Positions 1-10,850 of a DNA stretch of 64,000 nucleotides are shown here, in pieces. Where the stretch lies: contig JAYGXS010000003.1 in the NCBI GenBank assembly GCA_036362985.1, forward strand, positions 1,784,460 through 1,848,459, given 5' to 3'. The notes below the pieces were generated by a model that did no database searches, was not told where the DNA came from, and saw only the letters and a program-made list of their open reading frames with translations. A program made the translations under genes and the position numbers. Positions within the stretch are counted from its first letter, which is position 1; each line of letters begins with the position of its first letter. This DNA comes from Ligula intestinalis (lineage: Eukaryota > Platyhelminthes > Cestoda > Diphyllobothriidea > Diphyllobothriidae).

Positions 1-1250
1 TTCCTCGAACCCATCAGCAAAGGCAGTCGTTGTTAGGCCTAATAGTGGCACATTGAGCACAGTATTTATAGGACGCAATTTTAAGCCCACCCCACACCTA
101 CCATAAGTCACAACACTCGCCTTCCGCACCGGAGGTCGTGGTTGACGCGACGCTTGCTTGTCGTTCCGAGCCTCTACTGGTCCTGATTTCATCACTGTTA
201 TTGGTTGTTGGTGTGATGAATTACTCGACAATTTGCCTCGCTGTCGCCCGTACTCCCACTCCCCGGGTGGCTAATTAATTTTGGTTCTTTTCCCACCCCA
301 CACCGTCACGATGACAAAACTGGGGTAAAAAAACACACAGATCCAGCAACCCATCCACAGGTTTCACACCCGGCATGATCTTTATCTCAGCACCAACCAG
401 ATGTAGCTGACGCGATCCTTAAGCCCAAATGAACGACCGCAGCGCAGGAGTCACAGTAAGAAGAGCACATTGAAGTCTGACTTTCGGACTTGACTTTAAT
501 CCAGCCCCCCCCCCCCGCCATCAGTTGTCAGCCGTAAAAATCACCACTTATCGTACATCATGAAACAGCCAAAGGCTGTCGAAATGTGGAAATGTCGACA
601 GCAGAAGGTTATCAGAGGTCAGAGAAGAGTGATAAGGAGCTTACAAAGGCTCAACAGAAATTTATTACTGCCAGAACTCTCAGGCTAGTAATGGGGTCTA
701 GTTCTGTCAGCGCGGGATGACGGTTACCCCGGGGACCTGTCCCTTGTTGACTGCACACAATCAGGAAATAGTGCATATTGATTGGCTTCGAGCGGTGGTG
801 GACCAAGGACAACGCAGGTGGCCCTGCGGCGGATTGACTGAGAGCGTGAGAGGTAGATCGTGACGCATGGCTTAGCAGGCGAAAGCACCATTAGTCCAGT
901 GGTGATGACCGAGGGCTGCCAAAATAGTGCATAATGAAACAACCAGGGGCCGTAATTATCTCATTATATCCCTCTTTTCTACCTCGTAAGCGTCAGTGGC
1001 CTAATCGAGTTGTAGTGGCCTCTTGCAGCCAATTTGAAACCCTAGATCAGCCGCGGACACATGGCGACTTTGGCCTGCAAATTCGCGTGAGCCCATCTCT
1101 AGGTCACGCGCCCACGCTAGTCTAGTCAGTAGCCACGTGATTGGCCGCCGTAATAAAGCATGCACCGTCATTGCGGCGATTCCTGATACCCTTGACACTC
1201 CGGAATTAACGTCCCAGCAGCCGGACTGCGGTGAGCCTAGGGTCAAAACT
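1..1250. other. Non-coding, no gene recognised
   Basis: GC-richer sequence with no convincing coding region; the open frames here are short and show no family motif. It holds a 12-C run (505-516) and a hairpin at 565-579 (ACAGCC/GGCTGT) followed directly by CGAAATG. That hairpin resembles stem II plus the GAAA box of a hammerhead, but the CUGANGA box is not recognisable. Confidence 0.5.
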
Positions 1251-1391
1251 CCTTCCATCTATTCTCCTATCCTTCTACAGAATACACTATTCCTAACAAG
1301 CTGGCTTTCCCACTGTCTTTTTCTTCACCTAAAGGAACCATGGACCCCGAAGATCGTAGCTGTTTGGGTAACCTTTTCAGCCTTAGCACTT
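1251..1391 (+). repeat. Family C repeat, copy 1 (LTR-like?)
   Basis: One of six related segments (others near 4.40, 5.43, 13.92, 48.89 and 49.30 kb). The shared order is a pyrimidine-rich CCATCTATTCTCC block, a TACAGAATACACTATTCC block, a CCCACTGTCTT-like block, then AAGGAACCATGG and GAAGATCGTAG. AATAAA-like sequence followed by a pyrimidine-rich end is what the R-U5 part of a retrotransposon LTR can look like, so solo LTRs are one reading. No gag-pol remnant sits beside any copy, so the class is unproven. Confidence 0.5.
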
Positions 1392-4300
1392 GTCGATTGA
1401 GTCATTGAAACTGAAGAGGACATCGGGCCCACTTGCTGACTTGTTGCAAAGTCACCGCCTTTTTGTGACGCATGTGTCAGAGGTGCTGCATTAAGCAGGA
1501 ACTATCGCAGTGGCTTAAGCCAATAAGGAAGAACCTCACCGCTGCAATCTTCAGGCCCGGTTCCGTGTGGGAAGAGAAGAAGTGGAACGACAGGTGAAAA
1601 GAATATCATCTGCTGTTGAGAAGGCAGTGGAGAATAGGTTGGAGGAAGTTAACAGTCAGACAAGCGTGCGTCCGCAGCCGTGGAAGCCGGTTTCTGAAGT
1701 TTGAGAGCGCAGCAGTTGTCATAGTGAGTTCCTGTGTGGCTCAACTCTGGAGGTGATTGACCAGACAGTCACGATGGGCGAGAGATGGAGCGTTGTGCAA
1801 GGAGGTCGGTCACTAAGGTCTGCGTTTTACTCCAGTTTTGTTTCTTAGCTGCGACTGCCAGCGCCCTCTGGTACTTTGGTCACATCAGAAGGGCTATAAA
1901 AGGTATGGGTTCCCGTAACTCTATCAGGCCCTACACCCAATATTGGAGGATTTAACCCAGAGGGAGCATAGGTCCTGATTAAAAGCCCACACGCGCGTGT
2001 ATAGTCCGCGTAAACGGATACTGTAGCGTTATCAACCACTGCACCTGATCCTGCTTCCATTCGCCCTGGTTGTGGTTTGATACGGGGTGAGAGGAAAGAG
2101 AAGGAATCAGTTCAACAACTGTTGTGCAGGTTTGCTATCATTTTAAACTAACCGAAATGCAAGTCATCAGTGCTATTCGCGCCTTGCTGTGAGACACACA
2201 GCGGACATCGTGATTTCAGTAGAAATACACCGAATTAGGGCGTGAGCAGGTAGCTGTGTATGGACACTTTACTACCCGTTCCTCCACCTGTCGTCTGTCC
2301 GAGAAAAGCTGGTCGGTAAGAGGCTGACTGATCATACGTGAAGGTACCATGACCAGTTACCACATGCATGTAGGACAGCAGTCAAGCTGACTAAATGTTG
2401 CCATGAGCCAATAGCAACCATTGTAATTTGGCATTGCCAATGTGTCAATGTGATATTCCGGAGGAAATAAATACACATGCAGTTCTACTACTCGTAATAA
2501 GCTGTTCGCTTTTTGCCTGCCATTATGGAAACCTCTTATTTAAATTTTTCTGGTGTTTAGATGCATTCCATTAGGAACAGTTATGCTTCTTCTTCCCACC
2601 ACCAAAAAGAACAATAAAAACAGTAAAAAAAACATGGAACCCCGGCGGTCTAATCTTATGGTAAGAGAGCTGTAGTCAGGGTGTGGGTTTCCTGTTTGAC
2701 GTCATTTGTAAGTCGTTGTGTCCAAAAGTTGACTCTGCCAACTGGCAAACGGCCTGATATTTAGACAGGGACAAACCGTCAATGTACTGATAGAGGATAG
2801 TTACTTAAGCGCTAACCGAACTTTGTCCTGAATATCGGTCATTGAGCTTTAGTTAGCCCCCAGCCCGTAGGAGGGCGGAGGGGGGCGGTCTGCCCAGCGC
2901 ATTTCAGCCACGCGGGGAAAAAATCGATTTTTGGCAGTGTGTCGGCGATGGCGTCCCAAATGTAAGTCAAATGAGTTTCCCTAAGCCAGAGCTCCGAGGC
3001 TGCTCATACGGGTAAGGGGGGTGGCATGGGGAGGGGACGGAGCTGTAACAGATCCCATAGTCACCTCCGAAAATGTTTGACACCTCCCATGTGGGTTTTA
3101 GATAATTGCTAAGCGCATGTGAAGCAAACGCGAAGTACCATTAAGGCATACTTATTTTTCGTTCCCAAAAGCTTTAAATAATATCCTAATGGCCAGAAAG
3201 CTGAAAGGCTATTTGACGGAAGTTTCTCCAACTACGTCCGAGCAGGTTGATTTGCGGATAAAGCCATTTCGAGAGAATAATACAAATATCTGTCAGCGGT
3301 GATTACTAGAAGTGTCCGCCCTAGGCAAATTTTTCCATAACGAAAATAATAGATGTGTGTGTGTGTGGACTGAAAAACCTTTTAACGAACACCTAACCAT
3401 TGTCCAGGGTAAGCACAATGTGTACTTCATGACTTTTAAACTTAGTAGCTGAAGCAAGGGATCAGATTTCTTGCTGTCAAAAGACGACGTCACAAAATTA
3501 ACGTGGAAAAACGACGAAGAAGGCAATGCCTTTAAATTTGGCTAATTAATCATTTTCCTCACTCGACGTTGACAGTTTTCATTACTGGGAATGGAGTAAA
3601 GAAAACAACGGGGACACAGTTGAATAAAAATTATTTGTTTAACCTTGTGAGATGCAGATTTTTTCGGGCTTGTCGACAGCCTGGTTTTTATTGCTTCACC
3701 TCGGTGATAATAAAATTTATAGCGATGGATAAGCAGAAATCGAGGGTTTTCGGAGACCCGGAAGCTCACTCGAAACAAGTTTTATCACAGAATCCTAGAA
3801 AATGACTGAACGAAGCGTTATCTAGTTAACGGAGGACGTTTACAAGGAGGGCTACCCTGCTATGGAGCTCCGCTAGTACTACTAATGGTGTGCTTACCTT
3901 GTGATTATCGTTTACTATTGTTCGAAATTAGATACAGCCTCTATCCTAGGAAACTTGCTCACCAATCACATTGCGGGACCTACTCGATCCGCTGTGCTTT
4001 GGGTTTCCATCAAGAGCGCCATTGGAAGTGACCCAGCAACTAGTGATAGAAGGGAGATTGCTATGACGATTTATGATCTAAGTGATATTGTGGTTGACAG
4101 CCAACAATGCTGCGTCCCTGTAGCGGTGCTGCAGCCCACTTCCTTCAAACGTGAGATGCCTCCACGTGGTCTCGCGGCACAATCTTGGCCGCCCAGTCGC
4201 TCGACCCAGCGCGACGGCTGATGTCCGCATGCGAGGCGTAACCCTTGCCCTCGAGCGGCTGGGGCGCACACGCACGCACCCCAGACTGGTCGGGCAAATC

Positions 4301-4400
4301 AGCAGCGTGAAGCTAACTCATCCAATGCTCGCTCTGGGCCCTCGTCACTATTACCGCACTTCGAATCACGTCGCCCTAGCGGAAGATCGTGCTCTCCGTA
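1392..4400. other. Non-coding, nothing recognised
   Basis: No domain-bearing open frame or RNA gene seen. A short TG run lies at about 3353-3366. Overlapping opposite-strand open frames at 3.5-3.8 and 4.1-4.5 kb have no recognisable motif. Confidence 0.45.
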
Positions 4401-4550
4401 GTCAATCTTCTTCCATGTATTCTCCGTTCCTCTGTGTACACAATATACTATTCATACTATGCTGGCCTCCACTGTCTTCTTCTTTACTAAGGAACCATGG
4501 TCTGAAGATCGTAGTTGTTTGCGTTTAACTTACTTAACCACCTGCGATAC
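4401..4550 (+). repeat. Family C repeat, copy 2
   Basis: Same block order as copy 1: TCTTCCATGTATTCTCC, TGTGTACACAATATACTATTC, CTGGCCTCCACTGTCTTC, AAGGAACCATGGTCTGAAG, ending near CACCTGCGATAC. It is closest to copy 3 a kilobase downstream. An open frame running through it is probably incidental. Confidence 0.55.
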
Positions 4551-5060
4551 CCCCTCTTTGTTCAGTGTTCACTGCCTCAAGGTCATGAAACTTCCCCGGG
4601 AACGGTTTCCGACTCTCTAGTCCACCAGACCATGGACCGACTTCCACGTGCGCACACACGGGCGTCCACGTAGTCGCGCTTACTTAAGGGCCACGTGACG
4701 CAGCATGGGTCACTATACGCAACACCCCGTCGGACAATGCAAAGCATGAATTATACACCACCCGAAAGCAGCTGCGATCACTCTCTCCCTAGCTCTCAAA
4801 CATGACTAGACACAGTCAACGCTAACAATGACTTCGCCAGCGGCACCTGCTGCCTGATACAGCAACTGGGAGTTCTATGAACAAAACTTCCCTCCAACAA
4901 ATACCTCCTGTTTTTGCCAACCATCCGGGATTTGGCCTGCTGATTATAGTGACCTGAATACAACCACTGCTCAGGCGCTACAATATAACCGAGGCCGCGA
5001 ATTTTTCATAATTGGGTCAACTGTACAATATGACAGTCAAATAGAAGGAGACTTGAAAAG
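4551..5060. other. Non-coding spacer
   Basis: No gene, domain or RNA gene seen between two repeats. Confidence 0.4.
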
Positions 5061-5090
5061 CCATTTCTAGTTTATTAGCCGTCATCAGAC
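5061..5090 (-). ncRNA. Hammerhead ribozyme-like motif (pair copy a)
   Basis: On the minus strand an intact CUGAUGA box (complement of 5082-5088) is followed 14 nt later by an intact GAAA box (complement of 5064-5067). These are the two invariant core strings of a hammerhead. The stem II region reads CGGCUAAUAAACUA; its left arm GGCU would pair with AGCC, which is kept in the sister copy near 6.93 kb but damaged here. About 70 bp around the motif match that sister copy, so this is a dispersed repeat, probably from a PLE terminal region. Activity is doubtful because stem II is weak. Confidence 0.45.
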
Positions 5091-5430
5091 AGCCATGCTC
5101 AATCCCAGGGCTAGTGTAGTGGCTCGGCAGCCTGACTCCTTCCTAACTCGTGACGCTGAAGTGGACGCTGCCGGCTGACGCTCTCCATTGCTTTGTCCGG
5201 CGTCACTGTTCAAGGCCAGCTGACTCAAGGTCACCCAATACCTCAGTCAGCGCTTGCAGACGCGCTGACCTGCAGAGACTTGACCTACTTCCACACGGAC
5301 ACACACACACACGTGAGTGAAGGTTCTCGCAGCTGCCCAAGCGCCACTCGAACATGTCCGCTTTCCCCACCCTCGGCCGCCAGACATCACTTAGGACCAC
5401 GGCACTCGAGCGGAATGACGTGCGCAACGT
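5091..5430. other. Non-coding spacer with CA run
   Basis: GC-rich sequence leading into a family C repeat. It holds an ACACACACAC run at about 5299-5313. The open frames on both strands here have no recognisable domain. Confidence 0.4.
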
Positions 5431-5580
5431 AGTCCAATTTCTTTCCATCTATTCTTCATTCCTTTGTGTACACAGTAAATTAGTCCTACTATTCTGGCCT
5501 CCACTGCCTTCTTCTCTACTAAGTAACCATGGTCTGAAGATCGCAGTTGCTAGGGTTCAACTCTCTTGACTCCCTGCGAT
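5431..5580 (+). repeat. Family C repeat, copy 3
   Basis: Closest relative of copy 2: TTTCTTTCCATCTATTCTTC, TGTGTACACAGTAAATTAG, CTGGCCTCCACTGCCTTC, AAGTAACCATGGTCTGAAG, ending CCCTGCGAT. Both copies end at a similar CTGCGATA, which suggests a shared element end near 5580. Confidence 0.55.
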
Positions 5581-5892
5581 AACGGCACAGACAAGGCCGC
5601 TTCACGCATAGGATCTCGCGTGAAGGCAGTTGTCGTCATGCCTCTGGGACCAGGCACACACTGACGCTGTCGGACGTGCGCACCGTGCCTGTTCATCCTG
5701 GCCTCAATCCAAATTGGCGGGACCTCAATCCATCCAATGAGGTTCCTCGATAGTAGCCACCTCCAAGGCTCCAGTTCGCCTCATATTAACTAGACATTAA
5801 ACGCCCCAACCACTGCAGCACGGGCTCATTGCCTTGCCAGTTTCGATCGTCAAAGCGTGCCAATATCAGCTGACCTAAACCGGCAGAAAAAC

Positions 5893-6050
5893 GAGCTTGT
5901 GGCTCAATGGTTAGATCATTAGACTCTGATCGAAAAGATGGCGAGTTCGAGTCTTGGGTGGTGCACCACTTGGTGTTGGTTATGACTGGCTTACGACGGT
6001 TAATAAGCGGTGGTCCGCTGTAGGACGGCCTCTCAATTACCACGACTCCT
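5893..6050 (+). repeat. tRNA-derived SINE (SINE-A), copy 1
   Basis: The first ~75 bp look like a tRNA: a box A-like TGGCTCAATGGTTAG at 5900-5914 and a box B-like GAGTTCGAGTC at 5943-5953, then a GTGGTGCACC end. A ~75-bp tail (CACTTGGTGTTGG, TATGACTGG, ACGACGGTTAATAAG) follows and recurs in the copy near 43.13 kb. The head recurs at 35.998 kb and a diverged form near 32.47 kb. Internal RNA polymerase III promoter boxes plus an unrelated tail are the standard layout of tRNA-derived SINEs. No functional tRNA is implied. Confidence 0.6.
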
Positions 6051-6919
6051 TAGAAGCTTCGTCCTGGAGTGTGACTAATTAGCTGAACGGATTGGAACCA
6101 GGCACCCGGCTCTAACGGGATCGACCATTATGAGAATTCTTATCCATGTGAGACTTCAGCCCTGGTTGAAATTTAGTCCGTCTGCACCAAATTTGCAGTA
6201 CGGAACGAATGTCTCGTCAGTCCACTGTGCTCGCACCCATCTTCAGTAACCATGATGACACAACAAGTATAAATAGATAAAATGGGGCCGACACCATAAT
6301 TTTTACGCGTTTTCACTACGATACTCCTAGTCGCACAAGGCACCGCGTAGGCCCCTCCCAGAGAGTGGCTTGTTCGACGGACGGTCTCTGTAACGGAGGC
6401 GGAAACCGTAGCCTAGGGTGAAAGAACACCTGAACACAGGCGTCGCAACAGGCCAAGCCAGCTGGCAGATACAGACAGCCAATCAGCCAATCGCGTTATA
6501 CTCAAGTAGTATCCTCGCGTGTAACCCAAATATCAGAAGAGTTTCCGCCAGGGATTACGGCGTGAAAAAAGACCAATTAAAATGCGGCACATCGTAGGCC
6601 AGAATTTTCTAGAAGGCTCACCGAAGGCCGATGGCCGAAATGTTCGAGAGCGGCCAGCGCTCTAATAACTAAGCGAAAATTGACCGACTAGAAAATTCGC
6701 TGTTTCCGCAAGCCTAGGATCAACTGCTTTTTAATTTAGAAACCCGCTTTGTCTTCTCTTCCACAGTCCCTATTGTAGGTAGGCGCTCACCGATCGGTTA
6801 CAGGACTCACTCGTCCCATCGTGTCGTGGCGCTCCTTCTTGAGCCTCAACAGCCCTACACACCGGCTAACGATTTAGACAAAATACAATTACTGACAAAA
6901 ACAAGGGAGACTGGAATGT
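6051..6919. other. Non-coding, nothing firm
   Basis: No gene seen. A GGCC-GAT-GGCC hairpin followed by GAAATG at about 6635-6650 resembles stem II plus the GAAA box of a hammerhead, but no CUGANGA box precedes it. Confidence 0.4.
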
Positions 6920-6950
6920 CTATTTCTGGCTTATGAGATGTCATCAGCCA
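6920..6950 (-). ncRNA. Hammerhead ribozyme-like motif (pair copy b)
   Basis: Minus-strand CUGAUGA (complement of 6941-6947) and GAAA (complement of 6923-6926) are both intact and 14 nt apart, as in the copy near 5.07 kb. The middle reads CAUCUCAUAAGCCA; the right arm AGCC is kept here while the left arm has decayed, the reverse of the other copy. Combining the two suggests an ancestral stem II of GGCU/AGCC around AAUA. The flanks are shared (GGNGACTNGAA on one side, CAGCCATNCCCAANCCCAGG on the other). Confidence 0.45.
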
Positions 6951-7377
6951 GCCATACCCAAACCCAGGTGCTGCTAAACTCGAGGCTCGTACCTGCGTTC
7001 TGTTTGTTGGGGTTCAAAACGTTCTAATCACCGAGCCACGGATTCGGTATCCTATCGATTAATATACTCGGTCGCAACCGAGAGGAAACGAAAAAGTGCC
7101 TCTATGGTTAGATTGACAGCTAAAAAGTCAGCAGTAGTCACTCCAGTCTCTCCTGTTTTTATCGGTAATATGATTCTGCCTATAATTCTAGCAATGATGC
7201 GGCTCTGAATGCCAGTTGCCTTCATGTACGTCCAATGTACTTGCATCCGCAAATGCATGTAATTCATACACACAATTTGGGATAGCATGCAACTGCAAGG
7301 CTTCGTTTGTCCGGTTTACTAGACGGCTTTATTAAGACTGAGTTGCAGCGCGACCGCCACCTGAAATATTATCATCA
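6951..7377. other. Non-coding spacer before L2-like element
   Basis: No gene recognised. Sequence becomes homologous to the minus-strand L2-like copy (about 24.9 kb) only from about 7380. Confidence 0.4.
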
Positions 7378-7787
7378 TTGAGGTATAAGACGGCGGGCTT
7401 TTCGAAATTGAGCTGGCAGTTTTTTGCTCTCCATTTACGTGGGATTTTATTATTGTATACCACTCTGTGTATTTCTCTGCTCTGTTTATCTGCATTTATG
7501 ATCATGAGGTCATATCGACAGTACACTGCTCCCTTTTTGAATGCACGAAAACAAGTTATTTTACCTACAATATTCCATAATGTCAATATTTGTCAAATGC
7601 GTCCGATCTGCCGAATTCGCAATTCACCAACTTCAACCTCTCTGCGAAGGACGACAATAGGAAGACAAAAACCAAAGCATAGAGGTGGATGGCAACAAAC
7701 AATGAAGCGTAAACCATTGAGACTCATGTCCATACCAGGTTTACTGTCGACAAATGGCCGCTTAAATTTCATAAAAGTTTACAATGA
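7378..7787 (+). pseudogene. L2-like element 5' segment
   Basis: The open frame 7378-7803 includes a stretch (CLSAFMIMRSYRQYTA, FLNARKQVILPT) that is nearly identical in translation to the minus-strand copy at 24590-24817. This shows that 5' sequence is shared by both copies. It lies just upstream of the endonuclease and may be 5' untranslated or an N-terminal extension; no domain is recognised. Confidence 0.5.
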
Positions 7788-8404
7788 TTGGCACTTATGT
7801 TGAAAAAGGAGCATAGTAAGTCAGCAGTTATTTGTTTTCAAGAGATTTGGCTTAATATTGATATTGAGTCGCAACTCATCACCCCACAATATTTTCACGC
7901 CTATCGTTTGGACAGAAAATCCTTATCCGGCAGTAGAGGTGGTGGAGTTGCAGTCTTTGTAAACCAGCAATGGTGCACAAATTGTAAGTCCCTATTTTCT
8001 TTGTCGGATGCCATAATAGACGCCATTGCTGTAGTCTGTAAGCCTCGATTTTTACAAAATTCTAAAGGCATCATATATGTCAGCATTTATATTCCCCCCT
8101 CCACATTCCAAGGCGCTTTAGTGCGTTTTTTGATCTTCTTTCCCTTAAGCTTGCTCTACTGTCCTGTGAATATGTTATTGTTTTATGTGGTGACTTCAAC
8201 CGAGTGAATATACGCCCCCTCACATTGTTAAGTTTGGACGACCTAGTTGCTTTCAAAACTCGTGCTGACGCCCCTCTTGATCACATGTCGACCAATTATC
8301 CGAAACTTTTTGCTGTCAAAAATAGAGCCCCGTTGTCAGGCTCGAATCACAGCGTTTTATCGAGCTTGCCAACCATCTATTGTGGTGCTAAGAAAAGGAT
8401 GTTA

Positions 8405-8504
8405 AGAAGAAGACTCGATCGCTGGGACATTATGTTTTTTTCGCCTGACGTTTCGACATCCGTCGCGGATTCATCATCAGAGCTATAAGCAGCAGCAGCA
8501 GAAA
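8405..8504 (-). mobile_element. ~100-bp hammerhead-bearing insert
   Basis: Compared with the minus-strand L2 copy (near 23.9 kb), this copy has about 100 extra bp exactly here. The sequence before it ends GGATGTTA and the sequence after it restarts GGCTGTAAG, where the uninterrupted copy has a single GGCTGTTAG. The two flanks therefore look like an imperfect 8-9 bp target duplication. The insert holds a hammerhead core on the minus strand and a short GCT-repeat tract (8489-8500). Its size and duplication suggest a tiny retroposed unit. The alternative is loss of this segment in the other copy. Confidence 0.5.
8443..8484 (-). ncRNA. Hammerhead ribozyme, intact core
   Basis: Minus strand 5' to 3': CUGAUGA (complement of 8474-8480), a stem II of AUCCG/CGGAU with a short loop and a G bulge, then GAAACGUC (complement of 8447-8454). 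Both invariant boxes are intact. The GAA-ACGU-C string contains the palindrome ACGU; in minimal type I hammerheads of PLEs and related retroelements such palindromes are thought to let two molecules share stem III, with cleavage after the C. Stem I is short here (about 2 bp), so activity is uncertain. It is antisense to the L2 element around it. Confidence 0.65.
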
Positions 8505-8640
8505 CGGGCTGTAAGCAAAATCCGAGAGGAAAGTTAAGGTTTGCGACCCATTCCCACAGCATATATTTTTCCTCCAGACCTATATATCTGAAAACCTTCC
8601 GGCACTTCTTGAACACTCGAACGTCGAGTCGTGCTCCAAT

Positions 8641-9356
8641 TTTCTCACAACTTTTTGAAATGAAATTTTTACTATATGTTGTCTTCTTGACACTGTCATG
8701 GTTGTAAAACTTCTTTTCCCCAAATTTTCTTTCTTTTTGCCTAGACGTTTTTTTCTCCAGTTTTTGCTGTCTACAGCGTTTAAATTTTCAGCTTTATCGA
8801 ATGCCTCTTGGCCGTGTTCAGTGACCTTGCCGGTTTTTATCGATTTTTTCTGTATGAATTCAGTTGTGTATTTTCTCTAACGTTCATTCCCGTTATGCAA
8901 TGAGGGGTGGCAACTGAAGAGCCCTCTAGAAATTTATGGATCCATTAAATTTTACTGTTTATACAGTGTTCAAACTGTCATGGTTAGACCTGCAGAATCT
9001 CTTCTCCCCATCTAAAAACTTTGAGACGCCAAAAGGAATTGTTCTACAAACTAGGTCTGCGAGATAGACTAAAGGATGTGAACGTCAAAATAAAGCGTGA
9101 GATTTCCAGGTTGAACGACCTTTTTGTTAGTCAGCATTTACTTCTTCTACATCTTCCTCTTATCTCTCCTCGGATGAAATTTGGAAATGTCTTAAGCGTC
9201 TTACTAGTCAGCGCAACACACTAGCACATATAGATGCTGACTCAGACTTAGATCGTTTAAATGCCAACTTCATCCACACCCCTCACTGCCTCCCGTCTTC
9301 CGACAGATGCCATTTCCTTATTACCAAGTGTCTTTGTTCCTGTGTCTGTGTAAACG
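8641..9356 (+). pseudogene. L2-like linker between endonuclease and RT
   Basis: Degenerate region between the two domains. A short open frame at 9021-9224 is Lys/Arg-rich (RLKDVNVKIKREISRLND), typical of the basic linker before the RT in this kind of element. No other motif is legible. Confidence 0.45.
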
Positions 9357-10318
9357 GTGATGAAACATCTTAAAAAGGTTCGAGGTTCAACAGTTGCAGG
9401 ACCAGATGGGATCTCACCATTTCTCCTGAAATTCTGTTCTTTTGAGTTAGCACCTGCATTGACGCACCTCCTCAACTTGTACTTCATGGAGTCTGGAATT
9501 CCTGATGAGTGGCAATCAGTGAGAATCACTCCAATCCCAAAAAACCTTCCTCTTCTGGTCCAAAATCTTTACGTCCGATTGCCTGCTATTCTGCACTATT
9601 GAAACTTGCAGAATGAGTCAGCTTAGACATCATCACGCCGTTTTCTTCCAATTATTCCGATCCTTTGCAATTTGCTTGTAAGACTAGGCGTAGTACACTA
9701 GACGCTGTTGATCTAGTAGTCCATTCTGCGCTAAGAGATTGAGATAAGGCCTGTCGTGCCCACGGATGTGCTTTTATCGACTACTCCTCAGCCTTTTATA
9801 CCATCCCGCGCAATCTCCTACTTAATAAAACTTCTGCATGCGGCTCTCCTGACTGGGCCATCTCTTGGCTTGAGGACTATTTCACTTCCCGCACTCAAAT
9901 CATTCAGTGCTGCAAGCGAAAATCCACGGTCCTTCCCAACAACTGTGGAGTTCTCCAAGGGTCCAAATTATTCCCTCATCCCTTTTCTCTCCACATTGAC
10001 GACCTGCGATCGCCAAACGAATGTTTGATTGTTAAATATGCTGATAATATTGTTGTTGGCCATCCTCTCAAAAGTCAGATGCATCTCCAAGTACTGAAGA
10101 ATGGCCTGGACCACGTGTCAACATGGTCATCAGCAAATGGCCTTTTACTTAATGATCGGAAGTCAGTCCAGTGTATTGTTCCACTGCGACCCTCTCCCGG
10201 TCCTGAAATTATTGAGATTCTGCCCAACGAGGTATCCTCTTTCCGGTACCTTGGTGTTACTCTGGCATCTTACCTTACATTTGTGCTTCACATAGCAGGC
10301 CGTTTTATAAAAATCTAA
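9357..10318 (+). pseudogene. L2-like reverse transcriptase, broken
   Basis: RT fingers and palm are legible across several frames. GPDGISPFLLK then SGIPDEWQSVRITPIPK lie in 9357-9602. Motif A reads FIDYSSAFYTIPR near 9770-9810, so the catalytic Asp is kept. Motif B-like GVLQGSK lies near 9945, then HIDDLRSPNE. Motif C is KYADNIVVG near 10036, where the second catalytic Asp of YADD is Asn. The thumb-side SSFRYLGVTL follows. At least three frame changes and several stops are present, so no enzyme is made. Confidence 0.75.
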
Positions 10319-10479
10319 ACTTTTATTTATATCCGCCGCTTGCCTTAATATCGCACACCGCAAGCCCTCATCTGGCGATTTATAGGTGCCTACATTATCC
10401 CCCTCATTCTTTACTGCTCTCCGGTCATTTTTACGGTCTTACTTGAAAAATACCTAGTCATTTTGAAGCGTAGCCTCCG

Positions 10480-10842
10480 AATGCTCTAGTAGGGACTTCT
10501 TATTTTTAGTCATGCTTTCCTCGGACGCCGCGGGGACAGGTCGTGTCTGGCGCGACCACCACGCGGATGCAAGACAAGACAGTCAAAGTCCCCGCTCAAG
10601 AACGGGACTTGTGTGGCCTCACTAGCCAATCACTTCTCAAGGCGAGACCAGTGCACAAGACGCTCATTCACTTCCGGAGCCGAAAAACTTACTGTTCGGG
10701 TGTAGTGTCCGGACCCGATGATCTACTTGCTGGACTGCGCCTCTGGAATCCGGCCCATTCATGGCTGGACTGCACTTGTACGGGAGTCACTTGCATGTTA
10801 CTAATATTCTACTCCTTCTAACATCATTAAATCATTCATAAC
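10480..10842 (+). repeat. L2-like 3' end
   Basis: Homologous to the minus-strand segment at 32680-33104. Shared landmarks: CGGACGCCGCGGGNACAGG, GTCCGGACCCG, CTGGACTGCGCCTCTGGA and GGCTGGACT. In translation both read SDAAGTGRV, then PRSR and VWP. This is probably the end of ORF2 plus the 3' untranslated region. Confidence 0.55.
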
Positions 10843-10850
10843 ACTCTAGC

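Larger units (their letters stand above)
7788..8640 (+). pseudogene. L2-like AP endonuclease domain, broken
   Basis: This domain nicks target DNA to prime reverse transcription. Visible: the VICFQEIW block with the catalytic Glu kept, GGGVAVFVNQQWC, then a frameshift near 8180. The metal-binding CGDFN block is legible in the next frame, followed by DHMSTNYPKLFAV and GSNHSVLSSLP, where the usual SDH is SNH (His kept, Asp changed). The frame is then cut at 8404 by a short insert with a hammerhead motif and resumes near 8512 with AATCCGAGAGGAAAG, matching the other copy. Compared with the 260-codon minus-strand copy it is more damaged. Confidence 0.7.
7378..10850 (+). mobile_element. L2-like non-LTR retrotransposon, decayed copy 1
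   Basis: A retrotransposon of the CR1/L2/Jockey type read left to right: a 5' segment (7378-7790), an AP-like endonuclease (7788-8640), a linker (about 9021-9224), a reverse transcriptase (9357-10318) and a 3' end (10480-10842). The first two parts are homologous to the minus-strand copy at 23.77-25.14 kb. The 3' end is homologous to the minus-strand fragment at 32.68-33.10 kb. It is dead: several frameshifts and stops, a YADN in place of YADD, and a ~100-bp insert at 8405-8504. Clade placement rests on remembered motif style (DYSSAF, PDEWQ) and needs a tree. Confidence 0.75.

Noticed and set aside
4071..4528. Several overlapping frames on both strands
   Set aside because: They overlap a family C repeat, contradict each other and contain no family motif.
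9498..9512. CTGATGAG in the L2-like RT
   Set aside because: It encodes the PDEW motif of the RT; no ribozyme context.
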